A stretch of DNA of 64,000 bases from Flavobacteriales bacterium 33_180_T64 (GTDB lineage Bacteria; Bacteroidota; Bacteroidia; Flavobacteriales; Flavobacteriaceae). Each line of letters starts with the position of its first letter. Positions within the stretch are counted from its first letter, which is position 1. Shown here one piece after another: positions 26,539 through 35,388 of the stretch. Location: the NCBI GenBank assembly GCA_002162685.1, contig MAAQ01000013.1, positions 462,761-526,760 of the forward strand, read 5' to 3'. The notes beneath the pieces are model-generated. The model did no database searches, was not told the DNA's origin, and saw nothing but the letters and a program-made list of their open reading frames with translations. The translations under genes were made by a program, and so were the position numbers.

Positions 26539-27385
26539 AGTTTTAGTAACCGGAGCTAATGGGCAATTAGGAAAAACAATTAGAGAAATCTCATATGATT
26601 TTTTAGGATTAATTGAATTTGTTTTTGTTGAAAAATCAAAATTAGATATCACAAAAAAGGAAAGTGTAAAACACTTCTTTGAAACTAATAACTTTGATTA
26701 TTGTATTAATTGTGCAGCATATACTAATGTAGATTTAGCAGAAAGCGAAACCAAAGTGGCAATGGATGTTAATGCAAATGCAGTAAAACACTTAGCTGTT
26801 AATTGTAAACAAAATAATGTTGTACTTATTCACATTTCTACAGATTATGTTTTTGATGGCAAAAACACTAATCCTTACTTAGAAAATGATCAGACGAATC
26901 CGATAAACGTTTATGGTGAATCAAAGCTTTTAGGAGAAGAATATATTAAAGCGAATTTGAATAATCATTTTATAATTAGAACCTCTTGGTTGTATTCAAA
27001 ATTTAATAAAAATTTTGTGAAAACTATTTTTGAAAAAATTAAAAATAATCAGAGTTTGAAAATCATAACCTCTCAAAAAAGCACACCAACTAGTTGCTTA
27101 GATTTATCAGAATTTATTATGTTTTTAATAACAAATAAGGTTAAGAGTTTTGGTACTTATCATTTTTCTGCACAAGGAGAAGCGACATGGTATGATCTTG
27201 GATTACAAATAGCAAAACACTTTGATAATAGTTCTAATATTAAACCAATTGAAATGTATGAATCTATAGCAAATAGACCACTGTATAGTGTTTTGAGTAA
27301 TGATAAAGCCATAGCGTTAACGAATAAAAAACCACCAAGTTGGAAAGTCAGTGTAAATCAAATTCTTTGTGATTTATCTCAGTAA
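26528..27385 (+). CDS. rmlD: dTDP-4-dehydrorhamnose reductase
   Basis: This NAD(P)H-dependent short-chain reductase makes dTDP-L-rhamnose. In 285 residues it has the cofactor motif VTGANGQLGKTI at about residues 6-17, NCAAYTNVDLAE, STDYVFDG and the catalytic segment YGESKLLGE. It closes the rmlBACD set. The following 190 bases before cysQ contain a fresh -7 element at 27429-27436, so the sulfation run may be separately transcribed. Confidence 0.95.
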   Translation: MKIRVLVTGANGQLGKTIREISYDFLGLIEFVFVEKSKLDITKKESVKHFFETNNFDYCINCAAYTNVDLAESETKVAMDVNANAVKHLAVNCKQNNVVLIHISTDYVFDGKNTNPYLENDQTNPINVYGESKLLGEEYIKANLNNHFIIRTSWLYSKFNKNFVKTIFEKIKNNQSLKIITSQKSTPTSCLDLSEFIMFLITNKVKSFGTYHFSAQGEATWYDLGLQIAKHFDNSSNIKPIEMYESIANRPLYSVLSNDKAIALTNKKPPSWKVSVNQILCDLSQ

Positions 27386-27428
27386 ACTTAGATTAACTAT
27401 TTAGGTTTAATAATAACTTCAAAAACCA

Positions 27429-27436
27429 TACATTTG
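27429..27436 (+). promoter_or_regulatory. Candidate -7 element at the head of the sulfate-activation run
   Basis: TACATTTG matches TAnnTTTG. It lies 139 bases before the cysQ ATG, which would leave a long leader of about 130 bases. No standard riboswitch fold was recognised in that leader. Confidence 0.45.
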
Positions 27437-27575
27437 TAGATTGTTAGATTTAAAGGTGAATTAGCATACTAAACAATTAGACTAAGCGAAATTTAAGAAT
27501 ACTAACAGATGTTTTTAAACTAAAGCCTTTAGGGAGGAAACATGAAATAAAGTTAAAATACGGAATAAAAAATGT

Positions 27576-28385
27576 ATGAGGGGTATAGAAATAAATGAAA
27601 ATTTAAAAATAGCGATTGAAGCTTCTTTAAATGCAGGAGAAGTTATTATGCAAGTGTATAATACTACTTTTGATGTTGAAATTAAAGATGATAAATCACC
27701 ATTAACTGAAGCAGATAAAAGAGCAAATGATATTATTAACTCTTTTTTACAGCCTACACCAATTCCAATTATAAGCGAAGAGAATAAACAAATTGATTAT
27801 TCTGTGAGAAAAGATTGGGACACATGTTGGATTGTTGATCCTGTAGATGGGACTAAAGAGTTTATTAAACGAAATGGTGAGTTTACAGTTAATATCGCTT
27901 TAGTGAAAAATGGAACACCTCAATTAGGTGTTATCTATGTTCCTGCTTCTAAAAGCCTTTATTTTGCGGATGTTTTAAAGAATCAAGCTTTTAAAGCTGA
28001 GTTAACTATTCATAATACACCAATTAATGAAGTGTTACAGCGGTCAAAACCACTTCAAACCAAAGAAAGCACAAATGAGGTAGAGGTTGTTGGTAGTCGC
28101 TCACATATGAGTCAGGAAACTTTAGATTTTGTTGAACATTTAAAAACGTTAGGTAAAGATGTAAAAATAGTATCTAAAGGAAGTTCTCTTAAATTTTGTC
28201 TTGTTGCAGAAGGCAACGCAGATATTTACCCTCGATTTGCACCAACAATGGAATGGGATACAGCAGCGGGACACGCCATTTGTAATGCTGTTGGAGTAGA
28301 TGTTATTTCTAAAGAAACAAATGCGTCTTTACTTTATAATAAAGAGAATTTATTAAATCCCTGGTTTACAGTTTGTAAGAGTTAG
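27576..28385 (+). CDS. cysQ: 3'(2'),5'-bisphosphate nucleotidase CysQ
   Basis: This Mg-dependent phosphatase of the inositol-monophosphatase superfamily removes the 3' phosphate from PAP, the by-product of sulfotransferases, and can act on PAPS. The metal-site motif WIVDPVDGTKEFIKRNGEF starts at about residue 86. The second signature MEWDTAAGHAICNAVG is in the C-terminal part. The 269-residue length is typical. It stands first in a tight run with cysC, cysD, cysN and, further down, two sulfotransferase-like genes. This fits removal of inhibitory PAP during sulfation. The gap to the next gene is one base. Confidence 0.93.
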   Translation: MRGIEINENLKIAIEASLNAGEVIMQVYNTTFDVEIKDDKSPLTEADKRANDIINSFLQPTPIPIISEENKQIDYSVRKDWDTCWIVDPVDGTKEFIKRNGEFTVNIALVKNGTPQLGVIYVPASKSLYFADVLKNQAFKAELTIHNTPINEVLQRSKPLQTKESTNEVEVVGSRSHMSQETLDFVEHLKTLGKDVKIVSKGSSLKFCLVAEGNADIYPRFAPTMEWDTAAGHAICNAVGVDVISKETNASLLYNKENLLNPWFTVCKS

Positions 28386-28386
28386 T

Positions 28387-28842
28387 ATGGCCATATACAA
28401 GGAAGAGTCACATATAAGAAGTCTTATAAAAGGAATTTCATGGAGAATTGTAGCTACAACAGATACTGTTCTTGTAGTTTTACTTATCACTTGTATTACT
28501 GGTAATTGTAGTATAGAGAGTGCTATTAAAATAGGTTCTATTGAGTTTTTTATAAAGTTTTTTGTGTATTACTTACATGAAAGAGTTTGGCAAAAATTAC
28601 TTTTAAATGAAACAGTCAATCAGAAACAAACACTTAAAAAAACAATATCGTGGCGAATTATAGCAACCACGATGACATTTTTAATTTCAGGATCTGTATT
28701 AAATGCTTTTGATGAAATTGCATTATATATTGCACTTACAGAATTATTTACGAAATTCGCATTATATTACTTACATGAAAGATTATGGCTAAAACTTCCA
28801 CTGGGAAGAATCCGAAATTTTTTCTTTAAAAGAAAACAATAA
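28387..28842 (+). CDS. Tandem DUF2061 membrane protein
   Basis: The 151-residue membrane protein is made of two copies of the DUF2061 unit. Copy 1 starts SLIKGISWRIVATTDT and ends YYLHERVWQKL; copy 2 starts TLKKTISWRIIATTMT and ends YYLHERLWLKL. Each copy has two hydrophobic helices. The function of DUF2061 is not established. It sits with one-base gaps between cysQ and cysC, so it is made together with the sulfate-activation enzymes. A role in sulfate or nucleotide handling at the membrane is possible but is only inferred from position. Confidence 0.82.
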   Translation: MAIYKEESHIRSLIKGISWRIVATTDTVLVVLLITCITGNCSIESAIKIGSIEFFIKFFVYYLHERVWQKLLLNETVNQKQTLKKTISWRIIATTMTFLISGSVLNAFDEIALYIALTELFTKFALYYLHERLWLKLPLGRIRNFFFKRKQ

Positions 28843-28843
28843 A

Positions 28844-29446
28844 ATGCCCAAACATATCATAGCACATCACTATCAAGTTTCTAAAAAAGAGAGGATAGAT
28901 TCTAATAAGCATAATTCCTTTTTAATTTGGTTTACAGGGCTTTCGGGTTCTGGTAAATCAACAATTGCTAACCTTGTTGAAAAAGGGTTACACGAAAAAG
29001 GAGTGAAAACATATACATTAGATGGTGATAATATAAGGAAAGGAATAAATAACGATCTTAGTTTTGCTCCTGAAGATAGAACAGAGAATATTAGAAGAAT
29101 TGCTGAAGTTTCTAATTTAATGGTTGATGCAGGCCTAGTCGTTTTAGCTGCATTTGTTTCTCCCTATAAAAAAGATAGAGAGAACATTAGAACTATCGTT
29201 AAAGATGTTAACTTTGTTGAAGTTTACATCAATACAAGTGTTGAAGAATGTGAACGTCGAGATGTGAAAGGGCTTTACAAAAAAGCGAGAGCAGGAGAAA
29301 TAAAGAACATGACAGGGATTTCTGCGCCTTATGAAGCTCCAGAACAACCAGATATAGAAGTTAAAACCGAAAATGAATCTATTGAAGATTCTGTAAAAAG
29401 AATAATAGATTTTATAACACCAAAATTACAACTCAACAATGAGTAA
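28844..29446 (+). CDS. cysC: Adenylylsulfate (APS) kinase
   Basis: This enzyme phosphorylates APS to PAPS, the sulfate donor. The 200-residue protein has the P-loop GLSGSGKST at residues 32-40. Other APS-kinase signatures follow: DGDNIRKGINNDLSF, NIRRIAEVSNLM, FVSPYKKDRE and KGLYKKARAGEIKNMTG. It is one base after the DUF2061 gene and overlaps cysD by 8 bases. It is a stand-alone kinase, not fused to CysN. Confidence 0.96.
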   Translation: MPKHIIAHHYQVSKKERIDSNKHNSFLIWFTGLSGSGKSTIANLVEKGLHEKGVKTYTLDGDNIRKGINNDLSFAPEDRTENIRRIAEVSNLMVDAGLVVLAAFVSPYKKDRENIRTIVKDVNFVEVYINTSVEECERRDVKGLYKKARAGEIKNMTGISAPYEAPEQPDIEVKTENESIEDSVKRIIDFITPKLQLNNE

Positions 29447-30344
29447 GTATTATTTAAATTATTTAGACGAATTAGAGAGTGAAGCCATTTACATTTTACG
29501 TGAGGTTTGGGCTCAATTTGAGAATCCTGTGATTTTATTTTCAGGAGGTAAAGATTCTATTCTTGTTACACATTTAGCAAAAAAAGCATTTTATCCAGCT
29601 AAAATTCCTTTCCCTTTAATGCATGTTGATACGGGTCACAATTTTCCAGAGACGATACAATTTAGAGATGATATTATCGAAGACATAGGAGCTCAACTTA
29701 TTGTAGGATCAGTTCAAGAATCTATTAATGAAGGTCGTGTTACTGAAGAAAAAGGGAAGAATGCTACTCGAAACGCACTTCAAATTACAACCTTATTGGA
29801 TGCGATAGAATCAAATAAAATTGATTGTGCTATTGGAGGAGGACGACGAGATGAAGAAAAAGCAAGAGCAAAAGAACGATTCTTCTCACACAGAGACGAT
29901 TTTGGGCAATGGGATCCAAAAAATCAAAGACCAGAACTTTGGAATTTGTTTAATGGAAAACATTTTGAAGGCGAACATTTTAGAGCATTTCCTATTAGTA
30001 ATTGGACTGAAATGGACGTTTGGAACTATATAAAAAGAGAAAACATTGCCATACCATCTTTATATTTTGCTCATGAGCGTGAAGTGGTGCGACGTGATGG
30101 GACATGGATACCAAATTCAGAATTTTTAATTTTAGAAGATCACGAAGAAGTTGTGACCAAGAAAATACGTTTTAGAACTTTAGGGGATATCACCATTACA
30201 GGTGGTGATGAATCTGAAGCAGATACGCTTCAGAAAATTGCCGATGAAGTAGCTGGTATGCGAAATACCGAAAGAGGTAATAGAAGTGATGATAAGCGTT
30301 CAGAATCTGCTATGGAAGATAGAAAACGTCAAGGATATTTTTAA
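29439..30344 (+). CDS. cysD: Sulfate adenylyltransferase subunit 2
   Basis: This is the catalytic subunit of the heterodimeric ATP sulfurylase, which makes APS from ATP and sulfate. The 301-residue length is typical. The PP-loop motif FSGGKDS is at residues 34-40. CAIGGGRRDEEKARAKER, DPKNQRPELWN and FPISNWTEMDVW are CysD hallmarks. The start overlaps the cysC end by 8 bases; cysN follows after 14 bases. Confidence 0.97.
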   Translation: MSKYYLNYLDELESEAIYILREVWAQFENPVILFSGGKDSILVTHLAKKAFYPAKIPFPLMHVDTGHNFPETIQFRDDIIEDIGAQLIVGSVQESINEGRVTEEKGKNATRNALQITTLLDAIESNKIDCAIGGGRRDEEKARAKERFFSHRDDFGQWDPKNQRPELWNLFNGKHFEGEHFRAFPISNWTEMDVWNYIKRENIAIPSLYFAHEREVVRRDGTWIPNSEFLILEDHEEVVTKKIRFRTLGDITITGGDESEADTLQKIADEVAGMRNTERGNRSDDKRSESAMEDRKRQGYF

Positions 30345-30358
30345 AAGAAACAAAAACA

Positions 30359-31612
30359 ATGCTAGATAATAACCAATTATTACGATTCACCACTGCAGGA
30401 AGTGTAGATGATGGTAAAAGCACATTAATAGGGCGTTTACTTTATGATTCTAAATCCATTTTTGAAGATCAATTACATGCCATTGAAAATACAAGTAAAA
30501 AGAAAGGACACAATGGTGTTGATTTAGCCCTTTTTACTGATGGATTAAAAGACGAAAGAGAGCAAGGTATAACAATTGATGTTGCGTATAGATATTTCAC
30601 GACACCAAAACGTAAATTTATAATTGCTGATACTCCTGGACATATTCAATATACACGAAATATGATAACGGGTGCGTCAACAGCTAATGTAGCCATTATT
30701 TTAGTCGATGCTCGCCATGGTGTAATTGAACAAACCAAAAGGCACGCATTTATTGCCTCGTTACTACAGATTCCACATATTATTGTATGTATTAATAAAA
30801 TGGATTTGGTAGACTATTCTGAAGAGGCTTACAATAAAGTTATTAATCAATTTGAAGATATATCTTCAAAGATGTTGGTGACAGATGTACGGTTTATACC
30901 AATAAGTGCATTAGAAGGCGACAATGTTGTGAATCGTTCTAAGAAGATGGATTGGTATCAAGGTGCACCATTACTACACACCTTAGAAACCATGCATATT
31001 AGTAGCGATATCAATAAAGTAGATGCGCGTTTTCCTGTGCAAACTGTATTGCGACCACAACGAGAAGGTTTTATTGATTACAGAGGCTATGCAGGACGAG
31101 TTGCAAGTGGTGTATTTAGAAAAGGCGATGAGGTTACGGTGATGCCTTCAGGCTTTACATCCAAAATTAAAACTATTGACACGCTTAAAGGCGAATTAGA
31201 AGAAGTCTATGCACCAATGTCTGTATCGATTACTTTAGAAGACGATATTGATATAAGCAGAGGTGATATGATTGTAAGATCTAATAATAAGCCTGAACCT
31301 GTTCAAGATATTGAAGTGATGTTGTGTTGGTTACATAAAAATTCGGCAAAACCAAGAGCTAAATATAGTATTCGTCACACGAGTAATGAGCAAAAAGCTA
31401 TGATTAAGGAGGTTGTTTATAAAATAAACATAGACAGTTTAGATCGTAATATAGAAGACAAAGACCTTAATATGAATGATATTTCTAAGGTTAAAATAAG
31501 AACAACAAAACCGTTAATGGTAGATTCTTATAGAGAAAACCGTACTACAGGAAGTATTATTCTAATAGATGATGCAACTAATGAAACTGTTGCTGCAGGG
31601 ATGATTGTATAA
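30359..31612 (+). CDS. cysN: Sulfate adenylyltransferase subunit 1 (GTPase)
   Basis: This is the regulatory GTPase subunit of ATP sulfurylase; GTP hydrolysis drives APS formation by CysD. In 417 residues it has the P-loop GSVDDGKST (14-22), a REQGITIDVAYRYF switch region, DTPGH and NKMD, followed by elongation-factor-like beta-barrels. It ends without a CysC kinase fusion, in keeping with the separate cysC. Together with cysD, cysC and cysQ it forms a full set for making PAPS and clearing PAP. No cysH or sulfite reductase gene is present in the window. Confidence 0.96.
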   Translation: MLDNNQLLRFTTAGSVDDGKSTLIGRLLYDSKSIFEDQLHAIENTSKKKGHNGVDLALFTDGLKDEREQGITIDVAYRYFTTPKRKFIIADTPGHIQYTRNMITGASTANVAIILVDARHGVIEQTKRHAFIASLLQIPHIIVCINKMDLVDYSEEAYNKVINQFEDISSKMLVTDVRFIPISALEGDNVVNRSKKMDWYQGAPLLHTLETMHISSDINKVDARFPVQTVLRPQREGFIDYRGYAGRVASGVFRKGDEVTVMPSGFTSKIKTIDTLKGELEEVYAPMSVSITLEDDIDISRGDMIVRSNNKPEPVQDIEVMLCWLHKNSAKPRAKYSIRHTSNEQKAMIKEVVYKINIDSLDRNIEDKDLNMNDISKVKIRTTKPLMVDSYRENRTTGSIILIDDATNETVAAGMIV

Positions 31613-31624
31613 TCAAAACTTAAT

Positions 31625-32140
31625 ATGAAGAAAAATATTTTAGTCATTTGTGTTTTGTTGTTTTTGTCCTGTAAAGAGGAAAAAAAAGAAAAAATAAATT
31701 CGCGCCCAGACTTAAAACAGTTAATTGTAAAGGTAGATTTAAAAACAACGACAGAAGATGTTTTTAAAGTTATAATGAATAATATTAAAGTTGATGAGTT
31801 TCAAGAAAAGAATGTTATTATAAGAGAAACAATACCGGTTACATCTAACTATGAGAATATAACAGCAAGTTTTGATACTAATAATTTTTCGAATAATATT
31901 CATATTGATTTAGGAAAGACATTAAAAAACGTAAAATTCAATACTATTGAATTTATATATGGAGCAAACGTATTGCTTATAACTAAAGATAATTTTAATG
32001 AATTTTTAAAAGTTAATAAGTTTGCCAAATTTAATGAAGATGATTTTAGTGTGACCACTAAAAAAGAAGGTAAAAACCAATATTCAAAAATCATTTTAAA
32101 ACAGTCAGCTATAAAGTTTCTCATTAAAGAAAGGAAATAA
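31625..32140 (+). CDS. Hypothetical lipoprotein in the sulfation run
   Basis: The 171-residue protein has a short lipoprotein signal ending LLFLSC (Cys at about residue 16) and a charged Lys/Glu stretch after it. The rest mixes beta and alpha character, with the conspicuous segment LGKTLKNVKFNTIEFIYGAN. I recognise no family. It is 12 bases after cysN and 54 bases before the flippase gene, so it probably belongs to the same transcript. A role in the export or assembly of the glycan is possible by position only. Confidence 0.6.
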   Translation: MKKNILVICVLLFLSCKEEKKEKINSRPDLKQLIVKVDLKTTTEDVFKVIMNNIKVDEFQEKNVIIRETIPVTSNYENITASFDTNNFSNNIHIDLGKTLKNVKFNTIEFIYGANVLLITKDNFNEFLKVNKFAKFNEDDFSVTTKKEGKNQYSKIILKQSAIKFLIKERK

Positions 32141-32194
32141 TCAACTCTAAACCCTAAACTAGCTAGGTGTATTTAACTATTTATAACGAAAGCA

Positions 32195-33514
32195 GTGATT
32201 GAAAAAATCAAAAGCATTTTTAATGATAAAGACTTTGAAGAAATCCTTAAAAAAGGATTTTCTTTTTTGTTAATTAGAATTGGAGGGTTATTAGCAGGTT
32301 ATATTTTTACGTATTTGATTGCAATTAATTACGGCGCAGAAACAAATGGATTAATAGCAATCAGCTTTGCAATCATATTATGTGTTAGCATCTTTTCTAG
32401 ACTAGGTATTGACATTAATTTAATACGGTTTTTTTCAACTCCAGAAAACGAGAATGATAAAGGGCTTTTTTTTAGAGTTATCATAATTGCATTTGTACTT
32501 TCTAGTCTTTTTTCAATTTTACTTTATCTTAATCAAGATTTTCTTATCAACCGTATTTTTAAAAAACCAAATTTAAAACCGTATTTTCTTTGGATTGCTC
32601 TAACAATACCACTATGGACTACTGTGTTAATTTGTTCGGGACTATTTAGGGCAAAAAAGAAGAATAACTGGTTTGGGTTTTTTAATAATACAGGGAGATT
32701 TTCTTTTGCATTACTTGTTTTTGTTTTCTTTTTATTTTTTTATGAAGACCCTATAAGTGTTATTGTTGCTCATTTTTTAGGGATATTATTACTAGCTATA
32801 TTTAGTTTTATTTTGTCTTGTAAACTTATTGATAAGGTAACATTAAAAACAAAAGCAGAAACGTTTAAGTTCATAAAAAATTCATTCCCAATGATGATTT
32901 CTGAAGCAATTTTGCTTTTATTGATTATGGCAGATATTTTAATATTGGGAGTATATGAAAATGAAGATGTAGTGGGAGTATATAATGTAACCTATAAAAT
33001 AGCTGTTCTAACTATTTTTTCCTTACAAGCAATAAATTCTATTTTAGCACCTAAAATAGCTAAAAGCTATCATGAGAAAAATTATAAGTTATGTCAAAAA
33101 CTGATTACATTTTCCACTAATCTTAATTTCTGTATAACCATATGTGTTGTGTCTACGATAATTATTTTTAATAAAACTATTCTGAGCTTTTTTGGTGAGG
33201 AGTTTTTGACAGGATCAATGATCTTAATTATTTTGTGTGTTGGACAACTAATTAATTCACTTTCTGGATCAGTAGGCGTAATTTTACAAATGACAGGTTG
33301 TCAAAAAGCATATCAAAACATCATTTTAATAGCGTTAGTTATTAATGTGATATTAAATTTTTATTTAACACCTAAACACGGTGCATTAGGAGCAGCAACC
33401 GCTACAGTATTTAGTCTAGCTTTTTGGAATATTACTGGAGCAGTATATTTAAAAAAGAAGTTAAACATTATATCCTATTTTAGGATAAAGAAGTTTAAAT
33501 CATTAATAAAATGA
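32195..33514 (+). CDS. Polysaccharide flippase (Wzx / MATE-like)
   Basis: The 439-residue integral membrane protein has about twelve hydrophobic helices, a basic N-terminal stretch and the family-like start FSFLLIRIGGLLAGYIFTYLI. This is the plan of oligosaccharide flippases that move lipid-linked repeat units across the inner membrane. The start is a GTG at 32195. It overlaps the next gene by 4 bases. Its place between sulfate activation and sulfotransferase-like genes fits one polysaccharide pathway. Confidence 0.85.
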   Translation: MIEKIKSIFNDKDFEEILKKGFSFLLIRIGGLLAGYIFTYLIAINYGAETNGLIAISFAIILCVSIFSRLGIDINLIRFFSTPENENDKGLFFRVIIIAFVLSSLFSILLYLNQDFLINRIFKKPNLKPYFLWIALTIPLWTTVLICSGLFRAKKKNNWFGFFNNTGRFSFALLVFVFFLFFYEDPISVIVAHFLGILLLAIFSFILSCKLIDKVTLKTKAETFKFIKNSFPMMISEAILLLLIMADILILGVYENEDVVGVYNVTYKIAVLTIFSLQAINSILAPKIAKSYHEKNYKLCQKLITFSTNLNFCITICVVSTIIIFNKTILSFFGEEFLTGSMILIILCVGQLINSLSGSVGVILQMTGCQKAYQNIILIALVINVILNFYLTPKHGALGAATATVFSLAFWNITGAVYLKKKLNIISYFRIKKFKSLIK

Positions 33515-34383
33515 GTGTAAAAGTTAAACTACGGAGATTTATTGCTCGAAATTTCAGCACGTTAATTGAGTATATTTATAAGCTTAAATTCCTTAATATA
33601 AATTTTGATCAAGAACCAATCCTCATAATTACTCCTGGAAAAGTTGGTTCATCAAGTATTTATGAAACAATAAAAGGAAAGCTTAAGAATCATGTATATC
33701 ATATACATCAATTTTCTGAAGATAGTATTAATAATGCTATTTCTAGGAATCTCAAGTCAGATAGGAAATCAAGACCTCTACATTTAATTATTTCTAAGCT
33801 TTTAAGAAAAAAAATAGAAGCTTATAAAGGAGACATATTTATTATAACCATAGTTAGAGAGCCAATATCAAGATTGATATCTTCCTTTTTCCAAAATACT
33901 GAAGTTTATAAAAGTCAAATTGAAGACCGAAATCTAGAAATTAACTCGAAACGCTCAATTGAACTCATTTATAATGAATTTGATAAGAGCTTCTGCGAAG
34001 AAGTAGAACAATGGTTTGATTCGGAAATAAAGAATAATTTTGGGATAGATGTGTTTTCAGATAAATTTGATTATAAAAAAAAGTATGTAATTAAGCACCA
34101 TAAAAATAATCACCTTTTATTGTTGAGAATGGAAGATATGAATGAAGTATTTCCTACTGCAATTCAGGAGTTATTAAACTTAAAATCCCCGCTAAAGTTA
34201 TCAAATACAAATGTTGGTGAAATGAAGCATTATGGAGAGGTATATTACGATATAAAATCTAACCTTAAATTTTCTGATGATGTAATTGAAAAAGTAATTA
34301 ACTCTAAATATTTTAGGTCCTTTTATGAAGGTGATGAAACTAAAATACGGAAAAAATGGTCAAAACCTCATACATTAAAATAA
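33511..34383 (+). CDS. Sulfotransferase-like capsular polysaccharide protein (NKWYS type)
   Basis: This is a 290-residue protein. TPGKVGSSSIYETI at residues 41-54 fits a 5'-phosphosulfate-binding loop. TIVREPISRLISSFFQN at about 112-128 fits the 3'-phosphate-binding motif of PAPS-dependent sulfotransferases. The C-terminal end, with SKYFRSFYEGDE and KKWSK, resembles the putative capsular polysaccharide synthesis family PF10364. I infer glycan sulfotransferase activity, with the acceptor unknown. It overlaps the flippase gene by 4 bases, and a possible weak terminator follows at 34394-34421. It has no signal peptide, so it would act on the cytoplasmic side, where PAPS is made. Confidence 0.68.
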   Translation: MSVKVKLRRFIARNFSTLIEYIYKLKFLNINFDQEPILIITPGKVGSSSIYETIKGKLKNHVYHIHQFSEDSINNAISRNLKSDRKSRPLHLIISKLLRKKIEAYKGDIFIITIVREPISRLISSFFQNTEVYKSQIEDRNLEINSKRSIELIYNEFDKSFCEEVEQWFDSEIKNNFGIDVFSDKFDYKKKYVIKHHKNNHLLLLRMEDMNEVFPTAIQELLNLKSPLKLSNTNVGEMKHYGEVYYDIKSNLKFSDDVIEKVINSKYFRSFYEGDETKIRKKWSKPHTLK

Positions 34384-34393
34384 ACTAAGTATT

Positions 34394-34421
34394 ATCTAAA
34401 AAGTGGATTTTAGATGTTTTT
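34394..34421 (+). terminator. Possible weak terminator between the two sulfotransferase-like genes
   Basis: ATCTAAAA and TTTTAGAT form a perfect 8-bp AT-rich stem around AGTGGA, followed by GTTTTT. It lies in the only gap larger than 60 bases inside the sulfation run. It may reduce rather than stop transcription. Confidence 0.4.
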
Positions 34422-34460
34422 CATGTTATTAATTGTAACAATTTAAGCTTACTATGTTTT

Positions 34461-35360
34461 ATGATTAAACCCAATGTTTTTATTATAGGTGCCCAAAAAT
34501 CAGCGACCACCTCCTTGTACAATTGGCTTTCACAACATCCGAATGTTTGTGGCCCTTCTTCAATAAAGGATTATCCTTTTTTTATTACTTGCTGGGATAA
34601 CTTTGATGAAGAATCAAAAATGCTTGATAAAGAATATTTAGATTCAGGTTATTCTAATCAAAAAATTGTATTACATGGAAGTGTACAATACATGTTTGAA
34701 GAAAAAGCAATTGATAGAATTTTTGAATTTGACCCTAATGCTAAATTAATATGTACTTTACGCGATCCAACGGAACGGGCAATTTCTGCTCACAAATATT
34801 TTAAAAAACTAAATTTAGAAACAAAGTCTTTGAAACAGGCTCTTGACTTAGATGAAGAATTTTTGAACGGTACTTTGCAACAGAGACATGATTTTACATA
34901 TAAGTCACATGGATTATATGCGAAACAATTGGAATATGTTTTTAAGAAATTTAATAAAGATCAAGTATTGGTTTTTCTTTATGAAGATATAAGAGATAAC
35001 CCGGTAGATGTAATTGAGAAAGCGCATAACTTTCTTGAAATAGACGACTCTTTCTCTCCTGAATTAATACACGCAAATGCAACAGGAGAGATTAAATTTA
35101 AATTATTTCAAAAATTAATATTTAATAATAATAAATTTAAAAAATTTATAGTTGATAACATTGTAGACCCCTTTATTCCATTACATAAAAGGTCTAAAAT
35201 TAGATGGGCCCTATCTGAATGGAATACGAAAAGCCCAAATCACGTTATAAAAAAGGATGAATACGAAGAAGAAAGAGTACTTTTAAAAAAATATTTTAAA
35301 GAGGATATTTTGAAACTTGAGCAAATAATTAAAAGAAACTTAGACTCTTGGAAAGAGTAA
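34461..35360 (+). CDS. PAPS-dependent sulfotransferase
   Basis: The 299-residue protein has a clear sulfotransferase core. VFIIGAQKSATTSLYNWLSQ at about residues 6-25 is the 5'-phosphosulfate loop. CTLRDPTERAISAHKYFKK at about 98-116 is the 3'-phosphate motif. KSHGLYAKQLEYVFKKF and VFLYEDIRDNP follow, as in heparan- and chondroitin-type sulfotransferases. The acceptor is probably the glycan repeat unit of this locus. It has no signal peptide. Together with the upstream cysDNC and cysQ genes this argues for a sulfated polysaccharide. Confidence 0.88.
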   Translation: MIKPNVFIIGAQKSATTSLYNWLSQHPNVCGPSSIKDYPFFITCWDNFDEESKMLDKEYLDSGYSNQKIVLHGSVQYMFEEKAIDRIFEFDPNAKLICTLRDPTERAISAHKYFKKLNLETKSLKQALDLDEEFLNGTLQQRHDFTYKSHGLYAKQLEYVFKKFNKDQVLVFLYEDIRDNPVDVIEKAHNFLEIDDSFSPELIHANATGEIKFKLFQKLIFNNNKFKKFIVDNIVDPFIPLHKRSKIRWALSEWNTKSPNHVIKKDEYEEERVLLKKYFKEDILKLEQIIKRNLDSWKE

Positions 35361-35388
35361 ATTAGTAAGAAGGGTTTAAGTAACAACT

